The notes below the pieces were generated by a model. The model was given only the letters and a program-made list of their open reading frames with translations. It did not search any database and had not been told where the DNA came from. From contig NZ_CP076853.1 in NCBI RefSeq assembly GCF_018987265.1, forward strand, positions 4,084,501 to 4,148,500: a stretch of DNA of 64,000 nt, written 5' to 3'. The translations under genes and the position numbers were made by a program. This DNA comes from Rhizobium sp. WYJ-E13. GTDB lineage: Bacteria; Pseudomonadota; Alphaproteobacteria; Rhizobiales; Rhizobiaceae. Shown here one piece after another: positions 18,956-26,837 of this stretch. The stretch's first letter is position 1, and every line of letters begins with the position of its first letter.

Positions 18956-18975
18956 CTGCCATAAACTGTCAGCAG
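18956..18975 (+). promoter_or_regulatory. Operator-like site 1 of the WYL regulator (predicted)
   Basis: CTGCCATAAACTGTCAGCAG, an imperfect dyad CTGCCA-N5-TGTCAG. It starts 6 bases after the WYL stop and lies 46 bases before the small gene at 19022. It shares 17 of 20 positions with the site at 19319-19338. Confidence 0.6.
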
Positions 18976-19021
18976 GAAGCGCTATTATCAGTACCAGTCC
19001 AGCAGGAAAGGAGTACTGATC

Positions 19022-19243
19022 ATGGGAATGTCTCAAGTTGTTCAATATGCCGGCCGTCGTACTTCCGCCGAAGCCGGAAAGACCCTTCGCTCTCGTCTGG
19101 TGCGCCTGTTTGCGGATCGGTTCGTAACGCCGTCGTTGCGCTGTTCGCGACTTGATCTCGAAACCATGCCGTCATGGCGCAAGCGCGATCTCGGACTAAT
19201 GGACGGTCAGGACTGGCGTGTTGGCGATGATCTCTTCCGCTGA
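19022..19243 (+). CDS. Small basic DUF1127-like protein
   Basis: A 73-residue protein preceded by AAGGAGT. The C-terminal half RLDLETMPSWRKRDLGLMDG resembles the DUF1127/YjiS motif (aromatic, basic, ending DLGL/DIGL), which in rhizobia occurs in small RNA-binding-like proteins affecting phosphate and carbon metabolism. Met3 is an alternative start. It lies between the two WYL operator-like sites, so it may be part of the same regulated unit. The family call is moderate because only the short motif can be compared. Confidence 0.7.
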   Translation: MGMSQVVQYAGRRTSAEAGKTLRSRLVRLFADRFVTPSLRCSRLDLETMPSWRKRDLGLMDGQDWRVGDDLFR

Positions 19244-19318
19244 GACCGCACGCCGGCACTATCGATATTCTTCCCGGTAACGAAGCGGCGCTCCAGCAGC
19301 GCCGTCATAGGAGAGCTG

Positions 19319-19338
19319 CTGCCACAAATTGACAGCAG
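19319..19338 (+). promoter_or_regulatory. Operator-like site 2 of the WYL regulator (predicted)
   Basis: CTGCCACAAATTGACAGCAG, dyad CTGCCA-N5-TGACAG, 44 bases before the VOC start. It contains a TTGACA hexamer (19329-19334), so binding would cover a possible -35 element. Confidence 0.6.
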
Positions 19339-19381
19339 CAGCTTTCGGCCGGGCATCTTTCAACCCCAATGGAGAGCCGAA

Positions 19382-19750
19382 ATGGCCAGCCCCAATCTCA
19401 TTATCCTCTATGTCAAGGATCCCGTCGAAAGCGCCGCCTTCTACCGCAATATCCTGAGCCGTGAACCGGCCGTGGAAACGCCGAATTTCGTCGCCTTCCC
19501 GCTCGATGGCGGCTTCACCCTCGGCCTCTGGCGCCGTAGCAAGGTCGAGCCTCAACCGTCTGCCATCGGCAATCGTGGCGAGGTTGCCTTCATGGTTGAT
19601 GGCGAAAACGCCGTCGCCAGGCATTACGAAGACTGGCGCAATCGCGGCTTGCCCGTCGCCCAGGAATTGACCGAACTCGACTTCGGTCCGACCTTCGTCG
19701 TGCTGGATCCGGATGGGCACCGGTTGCGTGTTTGTGAGCCGGATAAATAA
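19382..19750 (+). CDS. VOC (glyoxalase/bleomycin resistance) superfamily protein
   Basis: A 122-residue single VOC protein: LIILYVKDPVESAAFYRNIL at the start, LDGGFTLGLW in the middle and FVVLDPDGHRLRVCEPD at the end, the usual beta-alpha-beta-beta-beta pair. It could be a metal-dependent lyase, dioxygenase or drug-binding protein; the sequence does not decide. Preceded by GGAGAG close to the ATG. The WYL regulator upstream and its site at 19319 suggest ligand-responsive control. Confidence 0.85.
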   Translation: MASPNLIILYVKDPVESAAFYRNILSREPAVETPNFVAFPLDGGFTLGLWRRSKVEPQPSAIGNRGEVAFMVDGENAVARHYEDWRNRGLPVAQELTELDFGPTFVVLDPDGHRLRVCEPDK

Positions 19751-19768
19751 ATAGTGGATCATGCTTGA

Positions 19769-19802
19769 AAAACCTCTCCGGCCTCTGCGCCGGAGAGGTT
19801 TT
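19769..19802. terminator. Bidirectional terminator between the VOC gene and pheA
   Basis: AAAACCTCTCCGGC and GCCGGAGAGGTTTT form a perfect 14-bp stem with the loop CTCTGC. Runs of T follow on plus and minus strands alike, so it can end both converging transcripts. Confidence 0.9.
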
Positions 19803-19824
19803 GTTGCGTTGCTGGCCGCAGCGC

Positions 19825-20679
19825 CTAAAGAAGTCCCCGCATCGGATGGCCCTTGTAGACACCGAGGATGCGGACCTTCTCGGAGAAGAAGCGCAGTTCT
19901 TCCAAGGCCCGGCGTACATTCGCGTCGTTCGGATGGCCCTCGATGTCGGCATAAAACTGCGTCGCTACAAATTTGCCGCCGAGCTGGTAGCTTTCGAGCT
20001 TCGTCATGTTGATGTTGTTTGTCGCAAAACCGCCGAGCGCCTTGTAGAGGGCGGCCGGAATGTTGCGGACGTTGAAGACGAAGGTGGTGACGATCTTCTC
20101 GTCGCTGGCCGAGCGTTCTGCCCATTCCTCATCGCGCGACAGCACGACGAAGCGCGTCACGTTGTTTTCCGTGTCCTCGACATTCTCGGCGATGATATCG
20201 AGACCGTAGAGATCGGCGGCAAGGCGTGGCGCAAGCGCCGCCATGGAGCGGTCGCCGGTTTCCTTGACGAGCTTGGCAGCCCCTGCCGTATCGCCGGCGA
20301 TCACGGGCTTCCAGCCATTGGCGCGAACGATTTTGCGGCATTGGCCAAGTGCGTGGATATGGCTGTGCACGGTGCGGATCTCGTCCTTCGTCACACCCGG
20401 CAGTACCATCAACTGGAAGCGGATCGGCATGAAATATTCGCCGATGATGTGCAGGCGTGATTCCGGCAGCAGGTGGTGGATGTCGGCAACGCGGCCCGCG
20501 ATTGTGTTTTCGATCGGGATCATGCCGATATCGGCATCACCATTGTCGACCGCCGTGAAGGCATCCTCGAAGGTCTGGCAGGGCAGCGGCTCCATGGTCG
20601 GAAACATGTCGCGGCTCGCCATGTCGGAATTGGCGCCGAAGTCGCCCTGGAAGGCGATCCTGTTGGTTTTGATGTTCAT
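19825..20679 (-). CDS. pheA: Prephenate dehydratase
   Basis: A 284-residue monofunctional prephenate dehydratase (phenylalanine biosynthesis: prephenate to phenylpyruvate). The PDT domain fills about residues 5-180, with IAFQGDFGANSD, GMIPIENTIAGRV and the catalytic-site motif ENNVTRFVVL (Thr-Arg-Phe). A C-terminal ACT domain follows (VTTFVFNVRNIPAALYKALG ... NMTKLESYQLGGKF), consistent with feedback inhibition by phenylalanine. No chorismate mutase domain is fused. It lies 12 bases after kdsB on the same strand. Confidence 0.96.
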   Translation of the reverse strand: MNIKTNRIAFQGDFGANSDMASRDMFPTMEPLPCQTFEDAFTAVDNGDADIGMIPIENTIAGRVADIHHLLPESRLHIIGEYFMPIRFQLMVLPGVTKDEIRTVHSHIHALGQCRKIVRANGWKPVIAGDTAGAAKLVKETGDRSMAALAPRLAADLYGLDIIAENVEDTENNVTRFVVLSRDEEWAERSASDEKIVTTFVFNVRNIPAALYKALGGFATNNINMTKLESYQLGGKFVATQFYADIEGHPNDANVRRALEELRFFSEKVRILGVYKGHPMRGLL

Positions 20680-20691
20680 GAAGAAAATCCG

Positions 20692-21447
20692 TCAGTTGGC
20701 CTTCGCGGACAGAATGCGCCGCGCCTTTTCGAGGTCGGCTGGAGTATCGACACCGAGCGGAACGGTGTCAACGATCTCGACATCGATGCGCATGCCGGCT
20801 TCGAGTGCCCGCAACTGCTCCAGTGATTCGCGCTTTTCGAGCGGCGATGGACCAAGCGAGACGAAACGCTCGAGTGCGCTACGTCGGTAGGCGTAGAGCC
20901 CGATATGGTGATAGAGCGGCCCTACGCCGTAAGGCGCGGTCGTGCGGGTGAAGTAGAGCGCACGCAGACGGCTGTCGGACAGCGGTGAACCGACGATTTT
21001 CACAATCTGCGGCGCAGTCTTGTCTTCTTCGTTATCGATTTCGGTCGTCAGCGTTCCAATATCGACAGCCTCGTTCTCAAGAGGACGCAAAGCTGCACGC
21101 ACCGTTTCCGGCTCGATCGTCGGCAGGTCACCTTGGACGTTCACGACGATTTTGACTTTCCCGTCTGGATCGACCTTGTTCAGCGCCTCAAAAATGCGGT
21201 CAGAGCCAGACTGATGGTCTTGGCGTGTCATGACCACTTCAAAGCCCGCCGCGGCAACGGTATCGAAAACCTGCTGGTCGTCGACGGCAACAACCACCCG
21301 GCCGATCGCCGCTTCCTGTGCCCGTTTCGCCACTTGGACGATCATCGGCAAACCGCAAATATCGGCCAGCGGCTTGCCCGGAAGGCGGGTAGAGGCCATG
21401 CGTGCGGGGATCAGCACCAGCACTTCATCTAATTTTGAATCAGTCAT
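20692..21447 (-). CDS. kdsB: 3-deoxy-manno-octulosonate cytidylyltransferase
   Basis: A 251-residue CMP-Kdo synthetase. The nucleotide-binding signature [18 protein letters not shown] is intact, with [23 protein letters not shown] and the [14 protein letters not shown] block. It activates Kdo with CTP for lipopolysaccharide assembly. It is followed at 12 bases by pheA, a pairing I would call an operon although the pathways differ. It is divergent from the cytochrome c gene. Confidence 0.96.
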   Translation of the reverse strand: MTDSKLDEVLVLIPARMASTRLPGKPLADICGLPMIVQVAKRAQEAAIGRVVVAVDDQQVFDTVAAAGFEVVMTRQDHQSGSDRIFEALNKVDPDGKVKIVVNVQGDLPTIEPETVRAALRPLENEAVDIGTLTTEIDNEEDKTAPQIVKIVGSPLSDSRLRALYFTRTTAPYGVGPLYHHIGLYAYRRSALERFVSLGPSPLEKRESLEQLRALEAGMRIDVEIVDTVPLGVDTPADLEKARRILSAKAN

Positions 21448-21601
21448 TGTTCGGGCCTTCTAATCCGGGCTGAAAAGTGGCAAAAAGTCTCACGCACAAG
21501 ACCATTTAGACAGTTGCAACGAATAGCCAAAAGACATAGGTTCCGCGCAATTTCAAGATGGTCCGGTTTCTGGTCTGCCGGCTGCAAGGGGAGCATTGCA
21601 G

Positions 21602-22174
21602 ATGAATTCATACGTCAATACGGCCGTGGGAGCGCTGCTGGGAACGATCTTCGTTCTGATGTCGGTCTCCATTGCCTCCGAGGGGATCTTCCATTCGGAA
21701 GCGCCGGAGAAGGAAGGTTTTGCCATCGTCGCCGAGGAGGCACCCGCCGCCGGCGGTGAAGGCGCACCTGCTGCTGTTGCCGTTCCGATCGCAAAGCTTC
21801 TTGCCAGCGCTGACGCCAAGGCCGGCGAAACCGTATTCAAGAAGTGTCAGGCCTGTCATGACGGCACCAAAGGCGGACCGAACAAGGTCGGTCCGAACCT
21901 CTTTGGTGTCGTAGACCGCCCGATCGCCTCGCATGAAGGCTTCGCCTATTCCTCTGCCATGAAGGACTTCTCCAAGGGTGGCAGCGAACATTGGACCTTC
22001 GAGAACCTCAACAAATTCCTGCTGGCGCCGAAGAAGGACGTTCCAGGCACTGCCATGGGCTTTGCTGGTCTGCCCAAGGATCAGGATCGCGCCAACGTCA
22101 TCCTCTATCTGCACACGCTGGCAGATTCACCGGCTCCGCTGCCGGATCCGAATGCTCCGACTGCAACGCAGTAA
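21602..22174 (+). CDS. Membrane-anchored cytochrome c (CycM-like)
   Basis: A 190-residue protein starting [20 protein letters not shown] behind AAGGGGAG. The N-terminal hydrophobic segment looks uncleaved and would anchor the protein; an Ala/Pro-rich linker follows. The class I cytochrome c domain has the heme motif CQACH near residue 80 and the Met ligand in [10 protein letters not shown], with [14 protein letters not shown] typical of c2/CycM. It transfers electrons on the periplasmic side, probably to an aa3-type oxidase (family knowledge). Its terminator was disrupted by the IS element at 22221. Confidence 0.9.
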   Translation: MNSYVNTAVGALLGTIFVLMSVSIASEGIFHSEAPEKEGFAIVAEEAPAAGGEGAPAAVAVPIAKLLASADAKAGETVFKKCQACHDGTKGGPNKVGPNLFGVVDRPIASHEGFAYSSAMKDFSKGGSEHWTFENLNKFLLAPKKDVPGTAMGFAGLPKDQDRANVILYLHTLADSPAPLPDPNAPTATQ

Positions 22175-22199
22175 GAACGACGAGTTTTTTCCGAGAAGA

Positions 22200-22220
22200 A
22201 GCCCGGTCAAAAGCCGGGCT
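22200..22220 (+). repeat. Left copy of a 21-base direct repeat flanking the IS element
   Basis: AGCCCGG-TCAAAAG-CCGGGCT, itself a 7-bp hairpin, directly abuts the left IS end. An identical copy is at 23755-23775. Here the hairpin is no longer followed by T residues. Confidence 0.85.
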
Positions 22221-22223
22221 CAG

Positions 22224-22261
22224 ACCGCTGACAAACCCGTCGATTTTGTCGGCGGTTTTTT
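22224..22261 (+). terminator. Terminator formed by the left IS end
   Basis: ACCGCTGACAAA pairs with TTTGTCGGCGGT (one T-G wobble) around a 9-10-base loop and is followed by a run of T. It would stop plus-strand transcripts entering the IS from the cytochrome c gene, replacing the terminator whose T-tract was separated by the insertion. Confidence 0.65.
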
Positions 22262-22330
22262 GTCGGAACGCCCGGTGAAGTGACGTTTTGCCGATGAGGT
22301 TGGTCTGATGAGAATTACGGCTGTCTGGCC

Positions 22331-23716
22331 TTATCCCCAGGCTGGCTTTGGGGTCTTGGTCAGCGCTATGGTGATCTTCTTGATGTTCTGGGCGGCAGCG
22401 GCCAGCAGGCATTGGCAGCGGACTCTGACGAGGCCTCGGAAGCGGGCGTAGCGGTGGCCGTGAAGTTGTTTGGCGTCGGCAAAGGAACGTTCGACGGTCT
22501 CTTTTCGCCGCTTATAGATTGCCTTGCCCCAGGGTGTCTTTCTGTTGGCATCTGTTCGTTCTCGGGCGTCTTGCCAGACATGGCGGGTGATGGTGCGCTC
22601 AGCCTTGGCATTGGACGTGCAGGAGGCAAGCAGCGGGCAGTTTCGGCAGATGGCAGGATCGGAGCGGTAGTGCTTGTAGCCGTTGCGGTCGGTGGTGGCA
22701 TAGGTCAGCAACTGGCCCTCGGGGCAGCGATAGCCGTCCGTCTCGGGCTCGAACACGAACTTCGATTTGCGCATCATCCCGTCCTTGGGTGGGGTGGGAT
22801 TGCGATAGCCGGTGACGCCGAGGATTTTTCTGTCCTCCAGTCCCTTGGCGATGCCTGATGTCGCATAGCCCGCATCGAGCCCGACCGCGCCGACATGCAA
22901 GTCGAAGCGGTCGCGCTGCCGGTCCAGCCGCTCCAGGTAGACGATCGAGTCATGCACATTGGCCGGCGTCACATGCGTGTCGGTGATGATGGCATGGCGA
23001 CCATCGACGGTCCGATGATCGAGATAAAAGAAGCCCTTGGGCTTGCCGTCGCGCACCATGTAGCCGCTTTCAGGGTCGGTGCGGCTGACCTTGGTTTCCT
23101 TCACCTCGGGCTCGCGCGCCTTCTCCTTCAGCGGCTTCTGGCCATGCGCGGCCCGTTCGGCCTCGATCGCCCGGTCAAGATCGGCCCAGTAATCGGCCCG
23201 CGATTTCTGGAGCATCTCAAGATCATATTTGCCCTTGTTGGCATTGGCCTTCAGATGCGTGGAATCCGTATACAGTACCGTGCCGTCGACCAGGCCGTGC
23301 CGGATCGCCTGCTTCACGATCGCATCGAAGATGTCCTGGACCACGGACGTATCGTTGAAGCGGCGGCGACGGTTTTGCGACAGCGTCGAGGCATCGAAGA
23401 CCGGCTCAGTCAGCTTCATCCGAAGGAACCAGCGATAGGCGACATTGACCTCGATCTCGCGCACCAACTGCCGCTCCGAGCGAACCCCGAACAGGTAGCC
23501 GATGAACAGAGCCTTGAACATTAAGGTAGGATCGAGCGGCGGACGCCCGTTGTCGGCGCAGTAGAGCCCGGCAACACGATCATGGATGAAGGAAAAGTCG
23601 ATCACCGCATCGATCTTGCGAAGCAGGTGATCCTTCGGCACCAGGCTGTCGAGCGTCACCATCTCGAGAGCCGTTTGTTCGGGAGCAGGTTTCTTCAACA
23701 TGTCCCAGTGAATCAC
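22331..23716 (-). CDS. IS1182-family transposase
   Basis: A 461-residue DDE transposase. The N-terminal IS1182/IS5-type domain is clear (LDSLVPKDHLLRKIDAVIDF, then RPPLDPTLMFKALFIGYLFG and the SERQLVREIEVNVAYRWFL segment). TDSTHLKANANKGK holds the first catalytic Asp, GAVGLDAGY the second, and RRKETVERSFADAKQLHG the Glu. A Cys cluster (RCPEGQL, CRNCPLLASC) is typical. The start is probably GTG 23716 behind AGGGG; ATG 23701 is the alternative. The Shine-Dalgarno lies inside a hairpin in read-through transcripts. No frameshift is seen, so it is probably functional. Confidence 0.93.
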   Translation of the reverse strand: MIHWDMLKKPAPEQTALEMVTLDSLVPKDHLLRKIDAVIDFSFIHDRVAGLYCADNGRPPLDPTLMFKALFIGYLFGVRSERQLVREIEVNVAYRWFLRMKLTEPVFDASTLSQNRRRRFNDTSVVQDIFDAIVKQAIRHGLVDGTVLYTDSTHLKANANKGKYDLEMLQKSRADYWADLDRAIEAERAAHGQKPLKEKAREPEVKETKVSRTDPESGYMVRDGKPKGFFYLDHRTVDGRHAIITDTHVTPANVHDSIVYLERLDRQRDRFDLHVGAVGLDAGYATSGIAKGLEDRKILGVTGYRNPTPPKDGMMRKSKFVFEPETDGYRCPEGQLLTYATTDRNGYKHYRSDPAICRNCPLLASCTSNAKAERTITRHVWQDARERTDANRKTPWGKAIYKRRKETVERSFADAKQLHGHRYARFRGLVRVRCQCLLAAAAQNIKKITIALTKTPKPAWG

Positions 23717-23744
23717 AAACCCCTGGCTGTGGCCAGGGGTTTGT
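23715..23744 (-). promoter_or_regulatory. Hairpin masking the transposase ribosome-binding site
   Basis: On the minus strand ACAAACCCCTGGC, a 4-base loop and GCCAGGGGTTTGT make a perfect 13-bp stem. The AGGGG ribosome-binding site and the first bases of the GTG start are in its 3' arm, so any transcript that enters from outside would have a sequestered start. Confidence 0.6.
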
Positions 23745-23754
23745 CAGCAGTCTG

Positions 23755-23775
23755 AGCCCGGTCAAAAGCCGGGCT
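23755..23775 (+). repeat. Right copy of the 21-base direct repeat, with the original terminator T-tract
   Basis: Identical to 22200-22220. Here AGCCCGG-N7-CCGGGCT runs into TTTTT, i.e. an intact plus-strand intrinsic terminator, which shows what the cytochrome c gene ended with before the insertion. Confidence 0.85.
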
Positions 23776-23785
23776 TTTTGCTGCC

Positions 23786-24733
23786 TCAGGCGCCGAGAAC
23801 ATAGGCCCAGAAGGAAACGGTGATGGCGCCGAGCGCTGTGGTCACCGTGATCGTCGACGCGGCAAGGCTGTGGCCGACGCCAAAGCGGTTGGCGATCAGC
23901 CAGGCATTCACCCCTGTCGGCACCGACGAGGTCAGCACCAGTGCCGCCGCCCATTCGTTGCTGAGGCCGAAAAGATGGCTTGCTGCCCACACACAGCCGG
24001 GCAGCAGCAGCAGCTTGAAGGCTGAGGTTGCGCTGGCGATCCCAACATTGCCGGAGACTCCGTATTTCCGCAGCGCCATACCGAGCGAAATCAGCGCCGC
24101 CGGACCGGCCGTGCCGGCGATCTGCCCCACGACGGAGCTGATCGTTGCCGGCATGGTCAGGCCTGACACGTGAAAGACGGCACCTGCTGCAATGCCGATA
24201 ACGAGCGGATTGTGCAGCAGATTCAAGCCGATTTGTTTCAATACCAGAGTAATGCTTCGGTCGCTCTTGCCGGAAATCTTGCGTTCGGCATGTTCCATCA
24301 TGATGGTGCCGGCCACCATCATGATCGGCAGATGCACGGCAAGCAGGATGGAAAGGGCGACAAGCCCTTCGCTGCCCACGGTGCGCTCGACCAGCGGCAG
24401 GCCGATGAAGATATTGTTGGCGAAGGCCGAGGATACGCCGGCGAGCACGCCGATTCGCTCGTCGCGCCCGAAGAAACGCGTGGCGACGATGTGCCCGGCC
24501 GTCCATGTCACCGCGACGCCGGAGAAATAGACGATCCAGAGCCGGAAAGGCGATGCGCCATGGAAATCGGCTTCGGCGATGGTGCGGAAAAGCAGTAGGG
24601 GCACGGCGATCTTGAAGACGAACTCGCTCAAGCCATCGCCGACATTTGTGGTCAGCACCCCGACGCGGACGATCAGCCAGCCGATGAGAATGAGAAGGAA
24701 GATCGGAAGAACGTCGAAGATGATGGCTGACAT
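23786..24733 (-). CDS. AEC (auxin efflux carrier) family transporter
   Basis: A 315-residue protein with about ten hydrophobic segments in two halves (DVLPIFLLILIGWLIVRVGV at the start; MPATISSVVGQIAGTAGPAAL in the second half). AEC proteins in bacteria move organic anions such as malate or malonate; the substrate here is unknown. It is a single gene, convergent with the cytochrome c gene across the IS element. An intrinsic terminator lies about 90 bases upstream of its start on the same strand (24824-24843), which may be a leader element. Confidence 0.88.
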   Translation of the reverse strand: MSAIIFDVLPIFLLILIGWLIVRVGVLTTNVGDGLSEFVFKIAVPLLLFRTIAEADFHGASPFRLWIVYFSGVAVTWTAGHIVATRFFGRDERIGVLAGVSSAFANNIFIGLPLVERTVGSEGLVALSILLAVHLPIMMVAGTIMMEHAERKISGKSDRSITLVLKQIGLNLLHNPLVIGIAAGAVFHVSGLTMPATISSVVGQIAGTAGPAALISLGMALRKYGVSGNVGIASATSAFKLLLLPGCVWAASHLFGLSNEWAAALVLTSSVPTGVNAWLIANRFGVGHSLAASTITVTTALGAITVSFWAYVLGA

Positions 24734-25135
24734 AAACTGCTGCTCGGCGAGGATTGCAGAGGTCTAGCAGCAAATTGCCAGCCATGACAAATGCCATGGG
24801 CGCAATATCTTTCGCGCTGCAACAAAAAAACGGGCCGAGCCCGCTTTTCCGCATCCGGACCTTGCCGGATAGCCGGTAGCGATGCTGCCAGTTCATCCGT
24901 GGTCAGCGTCGTCCCGGTATGACTGAAGGGATCATCCCTCCCATATCGGCCATGCGAGATACCTGCATGCCGGTTTTGCCAACACTGTTTTTAGGCGGGC
25001 AAGGTGACAGCGGCATGACGGATAAACGGCAATTTTACGAAGACTTAGAGCGTGATCTGCTCTTTATCCTTTCAATGCCGGCAAATTTCGCTAAGACCGA
25101 CTACCGGCTATCACAAATCCGGGACTTCCCATTTC
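24734..25135. other. Divergent intergenic region between the AEC gene and the PfkB kinase gene
   Basis: About 400 bases without a supported gene. It must carry the promoters of both neighbours. The only clear element is the minus-strand terminator at 24824-24843. The minus-strand sequence between about 24850 and 24960 has several GC-rich inverted segments (for example CCGGC-TAT-CCGG and TCCGG) and could be a structured leader or small RNA; I could not match it to a known riboswitch. Confidence 0.4.
24824..24843 (-). terminator. Intrinsic terminator upstream of the AEC gene
   Basis: On the minus strand CGGGC-TCG-GCCCG is followed by TTTTTTT. The stem is short but G-C only and the T-run is strong. 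A weaker CTTTT follows on the plus side. No annotated minus-strand gene precedes it. Confidence 0.65.
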
Positions 25136-26128
25136 ATGACAAAATTCGATGTTCTGACAGTCGGCAACGCAATCGTCGATATCATCGCCCGTTGCGACGA
25201 CCAGTTCCTCATTGACAACAAGATCACCAAGGCGGCGATGAATCTCATCGATGCCGACCGTGCCGAACTGCTCTATTCCCGCATGGGTCCGGCGCTTGAA
25301 GCGTCCGGCGGCAGCGCCGGCAATACGGCCGCCGGCGTTGCAAGCCTCGGCGGCAAGGCCGCGTATTTCGGCAAGGTCGCGGAAGATCAGCTCGGCGAGA
25401 TCTTCGCGCATGATATCCGTGCCCAGGGCGTCCATTACCGGACTAGGGCCAAGGGCACGTTCCCCCCGACCGCGCGTTCGATGATCTTCGTCACCGATGA
25501 CGGCGAACGCTCGATGAACACCTATCTCGGCGCCTGCGTCGAACTCGGGCCTGAAGATGTCGAAGCAGATGTCGTGGCCGATGCCAAGGTGACCTATTTC
25601 GAAGGTTATCTTTGGGATCCGCCGCGCGCCAAGGAGGCGATCCTTGATTGCGCCCGCATCGCCCATGAGAACGGCCGCGAAATGTCGATGACGCTCTCCG
25701 ACAGCTTCTGCGTCGATCGTTATCGCGGTGAGTTCCTGGATCTCATGCGGTCGGGCAAAGTCGATATCGTCTTCGCCAATCGTCAGGAAGTGCTGTCGCT
25801 TTACGAGACCGACGATTTCGAAGAAGCGCTGAACAAGATCGCCAAGGATTGCAGGATCGCCGCCGTGACCATGAGCGAGAACGGTGCCGTGATCCTGAAG
25901 GGCAACGAGCGCCATTACGTGGATGCGATCAAGATCAACGAAGTCGTCGACACGACCGGCGCCGGCGACCTCTTCGCCTCTGGCTTCCTCTACGGCTACA
26001 CCCAAGGCCGCACCCTGGAAGATTGCGGCAAGCTCGGCTGCCTTGCCGCCGGCATCGTAATCCAGCAGATCGGCCCGCGGCCGATGAGGTCGCTGTCCGA
26101 AGCCGCAAAGGAGGCAGGCCTTATTTAA
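25136..26128 (+). CDS. PfkB-family sugar/nucleoside kinase, probable adenosine kinase
   Basis: A 330-residue ribokinase-fold kinase starting MTKFDVLTVGNAIVDIIARC. PfkB signature 1 is ASGGSAGNTAAGVASLGGKA and signature 2 is DTTGAGDLFASGFLYG, with the catalytic Asp in GAGD and the anion hole before it. Rhizobial relatives are annotated as adenosine kinases; the sequence supports the family more than the substrate. The frame is open upstream to 25052, but the family start is ATG 25136. Its stop overlaps the converging SH3 gene by 8 bases. Confidence 0.9.
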   Translation: MTKFDVLTVGNAIVDIIARCDDQFLIDNKITKAAMNLIDADRAELLYSRMGPALEASGGSAGNTAAGVASLGGKAAYFGKVAEDQLGEIFAHDIRAQGVHYRTRAKGTFPPTARSMIFVTDDGERSMNTYLGACVELGPEDVEADVVADAKVTYFEGYLWDPPRAKEAILDCARIAHENGREMSMTLSDSFCVDRYRGEFLDLMRSGKVDIVFANRQEVLSLYETDDFEEALNKIAKDCRIAAVTMSENGAVILKGNERHYVDAIKINEVVDTTGAGDLFASGFLYGYTQGRTLEDCGKLGCLAAGIVIQQIGPRPMRSLSEAAKEAGLI

Positions 26129-26660
26129 AAGCCTCGCCCGGATAGGCACCCCAGATTTCCGACTGCGCCACCCAGCCCTCGGCGCCGTCGGTCTTTGCGA
26201 AGCACCACTCTCCGCTGCATTCACCGATCGTGATCATCACGCCGGGTTCCAACTTGGCGACGATGCTGGAAGACGGCTGCGCTTCGCGGCGGAGGTTGAC
26301 ATAGACGCTCTTGCCCTTGCCCTTCATCCACGGCGCGGCGATAGCGGCGCGCTGGCCTGACAGCAGCGACTGATTGACCCAGCCCTCGGTGCCGTCGGCA
26401 TCGCGGATACGGCGCCAGTTGTCATATTCCTGGATGATTTCGACCGGCAACCCAGACTTCAGATAGAGCCAGGAAACGGCGTAATCCGTTCCCGGGCCGA
26501 TACGCAGGTTGACGCGCTTGGACTTCAGCGTCACGAATCGCGGCAGCGGCAGGCCGCTCGGCCCCTTGGCCGCCTGGGCTTGGGCAAATTCGATGCTGCC
26601 TGCCGACACGGCAATAGCAATCGCCAGGACGAGGCAGGACTTCAGAACAGTGCGACGCAT
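26121..26660 (-). CDS. Exported protein with two bacterial SH3 domains
   Basis: A 179-residue protein with a signal peptide (MRRTVLKSCLVLAIAIAVSA, cut near AQA). Two SH3b modules follow: residues about 45-105 (VNLRIGPGTDY ... WRRIRDADGTEGWV) and about 118-175 (VYVNLRREAQPSSS ... WCFAKTDGAEGWVAQSEIWG). Such proteins are thought to bind cell-wall peptides. GGAAG lies before ATG 26660; the start MEAS four codons upstream is possible. The long open frame beyond is antisense to the dehydrogenase gene and was ignored. Confidence 0.88.
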   Translation of the reverse strand: MRRTVLKSCLVLAIAIAVSAGSIEFAQAQAAKGPSGLPLPRFVTLKSKRVNLRIGPGTDYAVSWLYLKSGLPVEIIQEYDNWRRIRDADGTEGWVNQSLLSGQRAAIAAPWMKGKGKSVYVNLRREAQPSSSIVAKLEPGVMITIGECSGEWCFAKTDGAEGWVAQSEIWGAYPGEAFK

Positions 26661-26837
26661 GGAAGCTTCCATTGGCTCGAATTCGAAGCAGGCCTTGCCT
26701 GCTCGTTTTCCGGGATTCCCCGGTCGCCTCGCGAGTTTTGTTTGTCTTCGCGTGCGGGTCTGGTAGAAAATGCCCGGAACAGGGAAATGATCGCCCAACT
26801 TGGTTAAAGACCTCTGAACAAGGCACCGCAAGCCGCT

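Larger units (their letters stand above)
22221..23754 (-). mobile_element. IS1182-family-like insertion sequence, complete, 1534 bases
   Basis: The element is bounded by 18-base inverted repeats: left CAGACCGCTGACAAACCC (22221-22238) and, read inward on the other strand, right CAGACTGCTGACAAACCC (23754-23737), 17 of 18 identical. It carries one intact transposase gene and is flanked by 21-base direct repeats consisting of an intrinsic terminator hairpin. The left end forms a plus-strand terminator and the right end a hairpin over the transposase start. The intact frame, ends and duplication suggest recent insertion. Confidence 0.88.

Noticed and set aside
23580..24896. 438-codon minus-strand frame across the right IS end and the AEC gene
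   Set aside because: Shadow frame of the AEC transporter and transposase genes, rich in Arg, without domain similarity.
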